This document shows positions 1 to 9,980 of a stretch of 64,000 nucleotides of DNA, piece after piece. Each line of letters begins with the position of its first letter. Within the stretch, counting starts at the first letter, position 1. The position numbers and the translations under genes were made by a program. This DNA is from Balanoglossus misakiensis (taxonomy: Eukaryota > Hemichordata): contig CM082593.2 of assembly GCA_040954595.2 (NCBI GenBank), positions 1,674,001 through 1,738,000 on the forward strand, given 5' to 3'. The notes under the pieces were generated by a model. That model was not told the origin of the DNA. It did not search any database and saw only the letters and a list, made by a program, of their open reading frames with translations.

Positions 1-301
1 GTGTAGACGTTCTTGTTATATGGTAGCTAGGTTTGAGTCCTAAAGCAAAATCACCGAGTAAAAGATGAAATGTGCCGTCCCCCAGGGTTCGGTGTTGAGT
101 CCTGTCCTGTTCACACTCTATACTGCACCACTTGAAGATACCATTGGTTCAGTATACATGAGATACAGTTTGCAGATGTTTGCTTTGTTTTTTGTTGGAT
201 GAAATGTATGATACTCGGTAAAACAATGTTGTGCTTGCATTAATGTTGTAGCGCACAGCTGGACATGAATGCACGTATCATTAAACTCTCATCTAATCCC
301 A
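1..301 (+). mobile_element. Decayed non-LTR retrotransposon (LINE) reverse transcriptase fragment, CR1/L2-like
   Basis: Read from base 68, the frame gives VPQGSVLSPVLFTLYTAPLE, the hallmark RT block found just before the catalytic YADD motif in CR1/L2/Jockey-type LINEs. A one-base shift later the next block reads as a decayed YADD (FADV, near 170-185). Further downstream, CINVVAHSWT followed after another shift by MNARIIKLSS matches the usual region between YADD and the thumb. Two in-frame stops precede the VPQG block. The copy is therefore dead, and it continues leftwards beyond the window edge. Family identity (RT of a non-LTR element) is firm; the clade is inferred from the LYTAPL wording of the motif. 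Confidence 0.8.
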
Positions 302-432
302 TTGTTGTTTCATAGCGAATGTGATTTTCTTGCTCCATCCGTTCTTTATTTAGTGTTGAGTCACATTTTTATTGTGTATTCAAAATTTCTGTGGGAGATA
401 TGATGTTGGATTAAGACACAATAGATAAAACA

Positions 433-438
433 TTTATT
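433..438 (-). terminator. Candidate polyadenylation signal of the synaptotagmin-like gene
   Basis: AATAAA reads on the minus strand about 490 bases beyond the synaptotagmin stop codon. Two further AATAAA copies lie at 368-373 and 345-350 on the same strand. Any of the three could be used; the assignment is positional only. Confidence 0.35.
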
Positions 439-929
439 GGTTGTATCGGTCCTAATTGGCAGGTGTAAGTAACGCAACTTGGTTTCCATGGATCCAATTA
501 AAATTATGCTCGCATGGTGTCCACTCAATCAACAGACTAAGCCTACACTATACACCTGAGAGAAATCATCCAATTTAAGTATTACACATTAAGGCTGCCG
601 AATTTTTGCAGTTTCTCAGCTGTGATGGCTTTTGGGAACAAGATGTGTGCATATTTTATGAGAAATCACAAATCAATCAATATGTATTGAAGCACTGCGG
701 TTCGTGAACGTTTTTTGAACGTGTACTTTGTGCATCATATCTCGCACCATGCATACATATGAATGCAAATTTTGATTCTCCAAAAAAGTAGGCCACTTCT
801 TACAGGTGAATAATCTATTTTAGGAGATATAACACACCCGTTCTAAGCCTGTTTTGTTAATTTTCCTTTAGTTTTCATTTCCATGTGCTCTTGTTCAAGG
901 GGTGCAACTCAATATCCAATCGAAATCCA

Positions 930-1246
930 TCAGACAAGAACATGCCACTGTGCCACAGCACTTCTAGGGGCCGCCATCATGTCATTCCAATGAGCCAGTC
1001 CATCTCCTGTAGAGTATCTGTCAGGGCCGACCACCACCCGCCCTAGCACTTTGGGATAGGCGAAGGCACCACTCTGATACTGCATCGATGTTACAATACA
1101 GGTGCTGCCAGTGTTGATGTCTGGAAGATCCATGGAGAACGATTCGTTGAACTCCGGATGGGCGTCATTTCGGATGGTTGCAGTGCGCTTTGTCTTTATC
1201 AGTCGACCAGCTGTTACCATCGTCAGCTTGACCCAAAACCGGATAT
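930..1246 (-). CDS. Synaptotagmin-like gene, last coding exon (most of C2B)
   Basis: The acceptor is AATCACAG|ATATCC, phase 1, joining to the G left by the previous exon to make an Asp codon. The exon encodes the C2B core: WVKLTMV, the polybasic-like RLIKTKRTATIR strand, HPEFNESF, GRVVVGPD, HWNDMMAAPR and AQWHVLV, then TGA. The loop that normally reads DYDKIG is here QSGAFAYPK, with no Asp ligand. Confidence 0.9.
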
Positions 1247-4200
1247 CTGTGATTTTAGAAAAATAGTTTGCTTATATTTAGTATAGACTTCAAAGTCTGA
1301 AACTTTGCAGTTTCTCGAAGAGATCGAACAAGAATTCTTGTCGAAAATCACGCCACACGTTTCTCGTCAGTATGGCTACACATGATGGTGCCCTCTCTAT
1401 AATCCAACAGAATCGATTAGAAATCATGCCCTTTTCATTCAGAGGATGGAACTCAAGGAGAAAAATCACCTTGAAAGACATTTGATTTCGGAGTGGTTTT
1501 TGATAACAACACGACCGTGACCATCATAATAATGATGACATGCTGTAGGCGTTTTTGTTCATTCCCCACAGTTCACTTCAGTTGACATCACACCGCATAC
1601 ATCTTGCACACTCTTCATCCAAGGTAGACATTTTACATTTCATTCCATCCGAAGGGCAAACACCAATTAGAGAAAAGATGATAGTGATATATCCTCAACC
1701 CATATAGGATTAGGGAGACTCAATTTCCCCCTCTCAAGGCCAGAACTTCTCGTGGACCTCGAACTCAAGATTCTCTGATAGTGAGGCCGGTGTATACTAA
1801 ATATCTAGTAGCCGCATGACTACTCATTGATGGAACTAAACATGTATTGTACGTGTTACCGGTCTGCGTTGAATCAGTGCGTATACATTGTAGGTAATAA
1901 CAATATTCGGAATGCTATAGTTAATCAAGAAGAGACAACGTTTTGGTCATCTTTGACCACAATAGGATTTGCTTTAAAGTTCTGATTTTGGAAAACAAAT
2001 ATTCGAGTAACAATAAGCAGGTTTCAGCTAGTGGCCATTTGACATTTTACATATTGGCCACAACAGGAATTTTTGTTATTCTAATTCCTTGTAATGTGAC
2101 CTCTCAAGATGTCTTCATTTCCCTACGTGATATGTAAGACATGGCTTACTAAGTGATATTATTAAAGGTCACGCATATTCGGATTTTAATGCAAGATGTT
2201 AGATTTTGTAGTCTCGAGCCTAAAGCAGCGAGATATAGTTACATGGTTTCGCAAGTTCAAATGGTCTTGTTTACAGGATGCAGCGGAAAAGAATCTCCGT
2301 GCTTGACGTCACTGTTATTCTCCCCTGAATCTCCCTCACTCACGTTATACTGACAAACATCAATCCAGAAATGTTGTAAAGATTCGCCCCGAGCTGACTC
2401 TTTTCGAAGATTTTTTTTCTCCATTCCAGGTGCCAATACAGAGTGTTCATTACACGGAACTCGCAAATGCGTATTCCTTCGCAAAGAGCACATAAGTACA
2501 CCCAAGTAGATCAGGATAATCTCCCGTTACTTCTGCGAAACCGCAGCTCAAAGGTCATGAGATTATCTTATAGACGTGTATTCCAATTTGATACTACTTC
2601 TGCCAATTGCGAGATATCATGAGACTTGGTTATTAACCTAGAAACGGAATGCTAGCAAATTAATATGAGTCAAGCTTTGTATGGAATTAGACTAGGTGCA
2701 GAGTGTACATTTTGTGCCCCAAACACGATGGGCCTTGTATTGTCTGTATTGTGTCGCGTAAGAATGTCCTCACGTACATTTTTGTATAAACTGCCTATTG
2801 GCACGTGTGATCTCGCGGGGTTACACGGAATTCGGAAAATGGTTTATTGAAACATATTTGCCAAGTATTCATAAGAATTATAATGAAATGGTTGTGGTAT
2901 TCTCATCCTGAGGATCTGGGATATGGTTTCTCACACGACTCGGGAATATCTTTGATGATGACAACAACGATACTACTAGGCATATCATTGGAGTTCAGAA
3001 TTTATTTTTCAAAGTCCGTGTCTCGGAACGTGTTCGACTCGTGCAACAATTTACTTTCATCTTAGAATGAAGTGACGGAAATGAATATTGAATTACCATG
3101 CATGTCACGTGTCTCTTTTCCTGTCCTACCCTAATGCAGTTGGGGCAATTCAGGAATTGCAATACCAGTATCAGAAATGCTACCAAGATAGTCACCATTT
3201 GGACATGACGAACCGAACATGAACAACCCTTAAGGTTATTGCCAAGTACTATGAACACATGCGTCAAGGAGTAATTGCTCCGGAGTACGGTTACTAAAGT
3301 AAAGGACCTCGAACAAGCATAGGTATTAACTAACCTACGGAGTGTCAGTGAATAAACATATTACTGAGCACCTATTAACGTATTGTTACCAGGATTACAT
3401 TTTGCAATCCAAAATTTGAAACTGACTTTGAACCAATTTAATATCGACTTCAGTCATCGCCTTCATGCTTTCAAAAGGCATAAGATAGTCGAAATATGAA
3501 GTTATACATATAAGTCGCTTATCAGGTGTCGCCAACAAAGCCACAGTGACAAAATCTTGCATTGAGTAAGCAAAATCGAGGATCGGATACTGACAGCCGC
3601 CAACGATTTTGCACCTGATACTCTACAGACTGTCGGGAAATCCTGTAGTAATTAATGCTAATTGCCAGATTTTGTGGCGAATCCCGTGGCGGCTATATAC
3701 ATGGAGTCACCTGTCGGTATCGGATAAAGGTATGCGTTGGCAGATTTCAATGGTTTGTACTGAGAGCTGTCGGGATTAACCTGTATTACCATCACTGGCA
3801 TCGTTCGTATGCATACTTCACGAAATCTCTCAAAGGTCGCGGTGTATTAGGAACGCATTAATCTGTGGTATGAACTTGCACGGGAACTTGGCAGAAGTTC
3901 ATGGCTTTACGTACTCACAATCAACAAAAGTATTATGCATCCCCTGAACAGACTTGACCTCGGAGGATATTCGATGTGCAAGTACAAGAAACGTTTTAGC
4001 GAAATCCTTTTAGCAATCTCTGACCGAGGCTGCGCGTAAGACTGCCATTATAACTAATGAACGTGGTCAGCACAGAGGGTTGTGGCCGCGCATAGAGATA
4101 AACACGCTTGTCTATGATTTCTTGAAAGGAGATCATACATCGTATCATCTTCTTCTATTCGTGTGATTAAAGACGGTAGGATTTGAAGATGCCTATATTG

Positions 4201-5568
4201 TGTAGCACACTCACCTTCAAATTCGGCTTTGGTGGTCTTGGGTAAGTTCAAATCCCTCGCCTTTAGTAATACAACGGTCAGTCGTTCTGCATTGGGCAAA
4301 TATGTCAGCGAGATCAATATCTCGCCGCGTTTGAATTCAGTCTGTTGACAGAAAAACAAATTGGTTTCCTTCTAGGTGAAATGACCAGAAATTAAACCAG
4401 GGCTGTTTCACAGTTGTCGGATGGACTCGTGCGTAATGCAATACATGATCTAGCCCCAAGGGGTATTTAAACTAGAAATGTAATCTTTGATGGCGATAAA
4501 TAAAACTAGTTTTTGAAAGATCTTGAAGGGGAGTCGACGTTTCAAAAGCCTTAGGTGAATTAATGTGAAGAAGAAGGATCGATCAAGTCAGACACAACGT
4601 TCTTGTTTCTTATACCTGGTAATTCACTTGCCTTGAGTGATACTGATTATAATTGGACTTAAGTTGTTGTCACATTTATACAAGAATCACCACGGTCTTG
4701 GCAGTCTTTAATTAATATTTTGGGGGATGTCATCTAAATGCGCTTACCGGAATATTTTCTCTGACATCTTTCCAAATATGCTCAGCGCCACACCGCGGTG
4801 GCTTGAAGTCTATGTCGCCGAGGGGCACAGTCACGTGGCCAATGGCAGTTGGACGGGAGAATCTGTCAAAATCGTAGACGACCAATCTGACGGCTCGACT
4901 CTTCAAAGTGCTCCGCGGAAAGTTGAACACGAAGTTCTCATTGAAGATCGGGTTCAGCGTCTTGCGGTGCACTTTGGTAAACAGCTTGCTGGGCTTATCA
5001 GGCAAGAGTGAGATTTTAACATACGGGTCAGCAGTGCCTCGGATGTTCTTTGCCGGAAGGTGCACTGCTCTGATGAGCGAGAACGTCATCTGCTCGCTTT
5101 CTTCATCGTAGAACACGGAAAAACAAATTTTTCCCAGTCCGTACTTTGAGGGCGTAACAGTGGGTTTGTCGTTGCATGGCTGGTAGTCTTCTGGTCTCAT
5201 GTCTTCCAAAGGAAATCTGATCGGTTGTATACTGCGACGCTTTGACTTCAATCGACCAACATCAAAGTCTTTTGCGAATTCTGGATTACTTAAAGATGGA
5301 ATAATGAACGGGAGTGGATGGTTCATTTTCAGGACGGCACTTGGAGTCCGGGCACCTCGACAGATTTTCGAAATTTTTAGAGTTTTTCTTCTCTTCCAAG
5401 CATGGTATACGGTGACAACTGCTACAATTCCGATCAGCATAGCGCCTCCAACGGCAACCCAGACCAATGCTGACACATCAGAGACCGGCTTTCTACCCAC
5501 TTGAGTGATGTAGGTATTCGTTGTCGAGTTTTCAGTCGTTTCCATTTCGTGTGGCTTAGAAGTTGTCG
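930..5568 (-). CDS. Synaptotagmin-like protein (N-terminal TM, C2A, C2B), three visible coding exons
   Basis: Joined exons 5545-4748, 4341-4215 and 1246-930 give 413 residues from the first in-frame ATG (5545). Residues 24-47 are a single membrane anchor (LVWVAVGGAMLIGIVAVVTV) followed by a basic WKRRK stop-transfer. A short N-terminus with one NST sequon would face the vesicle lumen. C2A spans about 135-250 (ADPYVKISLLPDK, HRKTLNPIFNENF, YDFDRFS) and C2B about 269-408, ending in the family's WHxL tail (QWHVLV). C2A keeps D173, D225 and D227, but the first and last calcium positions are N167 and T233. C2B has lost the DPYVK and DYD motifs. Partial loss of calcium ligands suggests an atypical member, perhaps near Syt12, acting in vesicle traffic with little or no calcium sensing. 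Subtype is uncertain; family membership is firm. An upstream exon is expected. Confidence 0.9.
1247..4214 (-). other. Synaptotagmin-like gene, intron (about 3.0 kb)
   Basis: Donor GAAG|GTGAGT and acceptor CACAG are both canonical. The interval is A+T rich. I see no exon-like segment, and the flanking exons join in frame without any missing C2B sequence. Short open frames inside show no recognisable protein. Confidence 0.8.
4215..4341 (-). CDS. Synaptotagmin-like gene, exon for the start of C2B
   Basis: 127 bases, starting phase 0 after acceptor TCAACAG and ending phase 1 at GAAG|GTGAGT. It encodes TEFKRGEILISLTYLPNAER and then LTVVLLKARDLNL, the typical first two strands of a synaptotagmin C2B. 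The calcium-binding loop 1 that should end in SDPYVK reads PKTTKAEFED across the junction, so only one acidic ligand could remain. Confidence 0.9.
4342..4747 (-). other. Synaptotagmin-like gene, intron between C2A and C2B exons (406 bases)
   Basis: Donor CCG|GTAAGC and acceptor TTTTTCTGTCAACAG. This is a phase-0 intron separating the two C2 domains, a common place for introns in synaptotagmins. No other feature seen inside. Confidence 0.85.
4748..5568 (-). CDS. Synaptotagmin-like gene, exon for membrane anchor, linker and C2A
   Basis: The exon boundary on the 5' side is set by a strong pyrimidine-rich acceptor, TTCTATTTGCTTGCCAG, ending at 5569. The reading frame is open through it, so the splice would be phase 1 from an unseen upstream exon. 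The first ATG within the exon is at 5545, and translation could begin there if the upstream exon is only 5' UTR. The encoded part holds the TM segment, a linker of about 85 residues rich in Lys, Arg and Pro, and the complete C2A domain, ending phase 0 at GTAAGC. Confidence 0.9.
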
Positions 5569-8500
5569 CTGGCAAGCAAATAGAACAAATTAGCCCAAAA
5601 GAAACGTGCGTCAAGCGATGTGATTGGTATGAACGTCGACGACTGTAGAAGGAACACACACATATATGGCACAATCTGGCCAGAGAATTTCAAAATATCA
5701 TAACGTGTATAAGAGAGACAGGGAGTCGATTTCGTATAGTTAACCCCCAACTTGGTCCGCCTCATTTAGCGCAAGATCTCTGGTCATCTTGCAATACCTA
5801 CGATTTGAAATTGAAAGCATTGGAGGCGTGACGAAACGACCATTCTTACATGATATTGAATAATCATAAAAGGGTAGATCGGTTTAATGGCCCTTAAAAG
5901 CCTGATCGTCCGAAATAGTCAAAGCCCGATCGTCCGAAATAGCCAAAGCCTGATCGTCCGAAATAGTCAAAGCCCGATCGTCCGAAATAGCCAAAAACTC
6001 GTACGTGTGTATACAAGAAAAAAACTTTCCCAAACCATGAAGCTCTCACTAGATCATCTGATCATATTTCTACATACCTGTACTACTTCCGAATTTAGCA
6101 CATTCTCCGTTTTACTGCAGAGATCGCTCGAACCAAGGACCAAAGGACCAACGAGAGATTTCTAATAGCGTCAAGCCTATTCCGCCGGCCCACACCAACG
6201 TCTCGGAGATTGATCACGAATTCTGTTCGGTTTATAGTTCCGAACCGTCCGATCGCCGTAACGGTCTCCCGGATAACGGTTAACATTGTTTATTTTGTTT
6301 CACTTAGTGATAGGTATTTTTACAACCGGTGCCGTACCAAACCTGCTGATTACATCATCGAACTTGTTTCTGATTGGTCAGATGCATTCTGCTCAATAAG
6401 ATCCAGGTGCATGTTCTCAATCTTTCCAACAGGTGGAATGATGCTTCAGTTTCTGGCGGGCGACCAGCAAGAGTCTCAACACAAGTGATTGGATGATATT
6501 TCTCTGTACTTCTTATTTAGTCCAATCAGCGAACTTGTGCACCATGTGCGATTCTCTTCATAACCTACAGCCGTGCCTTCTTTCGCACAGAACCCCCTAT
6601 AGTCGATTCGAATCCTGATGCTTTTTGGATGCGAGTTTTTCATGAAGTATTGCGCTAAAGCAATGTAATCACAGATAATGGAAGTGTATCAAAGCTTTAT
6701 ATATTCATTCCAGAAAGTTTTAAGTGTTGGTTCAACTTTACGACCCTAGATCTGCAAATGTAAAACAACCACTTTCCCTGGTTGTATTAAACGTCGACAG
6801 AGGCACTAAATATAGTTTCATTACGCGGCAGTGCAAATGCAAGAGAAATGTCAGTCCCGTGGCTACACAAAGTAACATGGTCAGCTGTAAATTTGCGAGT
6901 ACTTATCAAAAGAGGGGAAATTGACTTGACTCCGGAGATAAAAGTTTAATGATGTGACAGTTTCTAGGTACAAACAAAGATCTGTGGAAGGTCACCATTG
7001 CTGTATACTCGTTTTATGTATCAGGGAAACTAGAACGCGGGCATTTAATGGACTCTTTCACTAGACTTCCCCCCAGCCCACACTCAATTTACGCTGGTGA
7101 CCACAGGCGTTCAAACTGAATGCATTGATATATTGTCTTCTGTGAGTTGAAAATGTCCCTGATTATAAACCCACGAAGATATCAGTATGCTCTGATGTGC
7201 ACGTATATACACTTACTGGCGACACCAATCAGGAACAATCAGCCGGTTAATATTTATGCTTTATGCTCGTCACCAATCGGGGCAGGGTACAAACCAACTT
7301 CTTCTTTCAGAAAAAAGACCGCGAGTTAAAATCCTCAACAGATGCGTCATGAAGTGGGAACGTGATTTACACAATATCTGTCGTGATTCTCGATCTCGGC
7401 ATCGAACTCTTTTCCCCGATAGAATTTTATAGTGACGCGTTTGCGTATCTTGTTTTTGCAAGAATCTGAACGTAAGTTCAGGACTTGCTCTCCCATCAAA
7501 AGGAACATCACGACTGATACTATTTACAGCAGAAACCTATCGCTATTCTGTCGGATAAAAGTGATGTTTGTTAAAACGTGGCCGCTAGGGGGTGGATCAT
7601 GTTTATGGGTTCATAGAAAGATTTTATTCCGTTCTTCCTAAAGGTTTGAGGAAGAGGCCGCTCACAGAGTTCAATAGACGCAAACAAGTATCATGTATGT
7701 AGTCATGACGTTCGCTACTTTTATTGTACCTCCGAAAGAAATGCCCCCAAGATTGGTAATGCCCGCACGTGCATGATATCTACATGCGTCATGGATACCC
7801 TTTGCAATGGGTGAACTTGAACAAATTCCCTACTTAAGTTTGGTCAAGGTCCCTTGAGTGACTTTAAATATTTGCAAAATATTCTATTGCGGATGACATT
7901 TGTCCCACTAATACGATTAGGCCTATAGTTCATGATGTCACCGTGAATCGCACAGAAACTAGGTTGTTCATCAACCTAATTTCTGTAGACTGTGTACACA
8001 AATTTCAGTGGTTGTAATAATGTTGTAATGCACTTCAGGCAAACTGTAATATTGCAACACCACGTTGTCGACTGAAGCGAGTGCCTCTAACTTGAAACAT
8101 TTATTCCCCAAGCCTTGCCACAAAACGGAGTGAGCAGCTGCAAATATATTGGGAAGACTGGCATTTGAATGTTTGCTGATGTTTTGTGTCTCTTCCCGTT
8201 TCTCCCGTCTGATTGCACTCCGGGCACGGAAGACCCGATGGTGATGTTCGATAGATAGATTGAATCCTCCTGTTCGTAGCATTGACGTCGTGCACCGCGG
8301 TGTCATCTTTGCCGGAGGGACGGCGTCTATTCATGCGACACAGAAAACAACAACATTTACAGCTGTCTTCTTCTGAATAGGAGCGATTGTCTCAACAATC
8401 CTAACAACCACACCTTTGCTATATATCATTCTGAATCCGGAGTTACTGAACAAATGTTATGAAACTTTCTAGGGATACTAACTACTGTATAGACACGGAG

Positions 8501-9363
8501 GCAACGCTATGTCGACACGATATTGCTGGTCCTGCAGTCCCTCTATCCCATCCAAGATGCGGTGATTGTTACCTGTTACAGTCAAGTGGTACATGTCCAT
8601 GCCTATCATGAAAAGCGACTCTCTTCAATGCACTGGTTGATTTACTGTGAATGCATATAAAGTAATGGATCCTTCTGTTCCCAATACATAATAAGTGTAA
8701 CAATCTAGTCCAATTTTAAAGGCAGCCAATCTCCTTAAATAATTCATATCCCAGATAGGTATTTAAACAAAGACGAGAGTGTACCGTAAGTGAAGGTGAA
8801 CCCTGTATCTTAAGCGCATGTTTCCATTACATCCCATCTATACATGTAAAGTTTGTAGTCTCCCGGGAACTTGCCAATCAATATTACACTAAATATCGAC
8901 GAGAATGACCGGTAACCTTAGATTGACTGTTCTGAGAAGAATTGCAGAAAAAACCCACAGCTATGACAAGTCGATGAGTGAAGATATAGATATTTTCCTG
9001 CCCCCGGGAAAGTATATAACAAGCCACAGTTAATTATTCTCTTCAGAATCAGTTGTTTTCAAATAGGGCGAACTTCGTACGATACCATGTTGTTTTCGAA
9101 GTCTTTTTACTTCAAACGGTTAACGAAATCAACGCAAAATTCACAGTAGTTCTGCATGTGGACAACTTTATCGTGAATTAATCACACTATACTCTCTCAT
9201 TTCAATAAAAAACGACCAAGAAATCTAGATATCTGCCCCGAACATTAACTACAGAAAATGGTACGCGCCGGAAGTGTCGCACTGGCCTTTGTTCCGAATC
9301 AGCCAATCAAAACTCAACAAAAACATACACATTCCGATTTAAGGGACTGTGCGGCAGACTGCA
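5569..9363. other. Intergenic spacer between divergent synaptotagmin and peptide-GPCR genes
   Basis: The two genes point away from each other. The stretch should hold the first exon and promoter of the synaptotagmin gene, but I could not identify them. It contains the 24-bp tandem repeat described separately. Overlapping minus-strand frames at 7971-8334 (77 and 111 codons) show no recognisable domain. No RNA gene was recognised. Confidence 0.6.
5901..5996 (+). repeat. Four tandem copies of a 24-bp unit
   Basis: The unit begins CCTGATCGTCCGAAATAG and repeats four times, with alternating CCTG/CCCG starts and alternating GTC/GCC near the end. Copies 1 and 3 match each other, as do 2 and 4, which suggests a 48-bp higher-order duplication. 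The period is a multiple of three, so an open frame of repeated IVRNSQS residues runs through, but nothing around it supports a gene. Confidence 0.9.
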
Positions 9364-9369
9364 TATAAA
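9364..9369 (+). promoter_or_regulatory. Candidate TATA box of the peptide-GPCR gene
   Basis: TATAAA within GCATATAAATTT, about 220 bases before the start codon. If it is used, transcription would begin near 9390-9400 and leave a 5' UTR of roughly 190 bases. The local sequence is richer in G+C than the flanks. The assignment rests on motif and position only. Confidence 0.45.
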
Positions 9370-9439
9370 TTTCCATCGCCTCTGATGCTGCACAGTATCA
9401 GTATACGGACAGAAATTAAGCGATCACTTTGATACTTAG

Positions 9440-9447
9440 TGACGTCA
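9440..9447 (+). promoter_or_regulatory. Perfect cAMP response element (CRE), TGACGTCA
   Basis: The full palindromic CRE lies about 75 bases after the candidate TATA box and 138 bases before the start codon, so it is in the core-promoter/5' UTR area. CREB/ATF proteins bind this octamer in animals. Other copies occur at 18028, 36334 and 55817, so one copy alone is modest evidence. Confidence 0.4.
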
Positions 9448-9491
9448 GGCCGTTTGGATAGTTGTTCGAGGTGTTTGAACAAACGAAGTGG

Positions 9492-9500
9492 ATGCGGTGA
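9492..9500 (+). promoter_or_regulatory. Two-codon upstream ORF (ATG CGG TGA) before the GPCR start
   Basis: A minimal uORF, Met-Arg-stop, lies in the same frame as the receptor. Its TGA is the last in-frame stop before the receptor ATG at 9585, and no other ATG lies between. It therefore fixes 9585 as the first usable in-frame start. Ribosomes might stall or reinitiate here; that part is inference. Confidence 0.4.
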
Positions 9501-9584
9501 AAACGGCACTCGCCAGTCGAGGACATAGTATCACCAATTTCCTAACAGTTCCTGATCAGTTGTTTGCCAAGGAAGTCGGTCGCA

Positions 9585-9980
9585 ATGGTGGACTGGTGGT
9601 TTTACCAAGAATACAAATATTACTTCGATCTCTACAACATATCTCTAAACGGAACCAATTGGACGCTGTACATGGACGAGCCGTCACTTTTCGAAAATCT
9701 CGAAAATGTCGACTTGGCTATGTCGTTCAAAAGCCAAATTTTTATCACATTTGCTTTCACTTTTAACATGGTTTTGTCCATTGTCGGCAACGTGATAGTG
9801 ATTGTGGTTCTGATTTGCGAGAAGACCGGGCGGACCGACCTGAACGCTTTTCTCATCCAACTTGCTGTGGCTGACCTGGCAATAGCCATCTTCTGTATGC
9901 CTTTCACGTTTCCAACCATCATGTATGGACACTGGATCTTTGGGACAGCAATGTGCCCGACAGTCATCTTCATACAACAG
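9585..9980 (+). CDS. Peptide GPCR exon 1 (N-terminus to start of TM3)
   Basis: 132 codons, ending CAACAG|GTATGT in phase 0 after FIQQ. It encodes the glycosylated N-terminus (start MVDWWFYQEYKYYFD), TM1 (VLSIVGNVIVIVVL), TM2 (FLIQLAVADLAIAIFCMPF) and the conserved WIFGTAMC at the top of TM3. Confidence 0.92.

Noticed and set aside
4230-4256. tRNA B-box-like GTTCAAATCCC
   Set aside because: Lies inside the synaptotagmin coding exon (antisense) and has no tRNA fold.
4727-5504. Plus-strand ORFs of 94, 67 and 101 codons
   Set aside because: Antisense shadows of the synaptotagmin C2A exon.
5901-5996. Possible CRISPR array
   Set aside because: The 24-bp units are directly adjacent with no spacers, and the DNA is eukaryotic.
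6600-6625. tRNA B-box-like GATTCGAATCC
   Set aside because: No A-box or foldable cloverleaf upstream; an isolated match is expected by chance.
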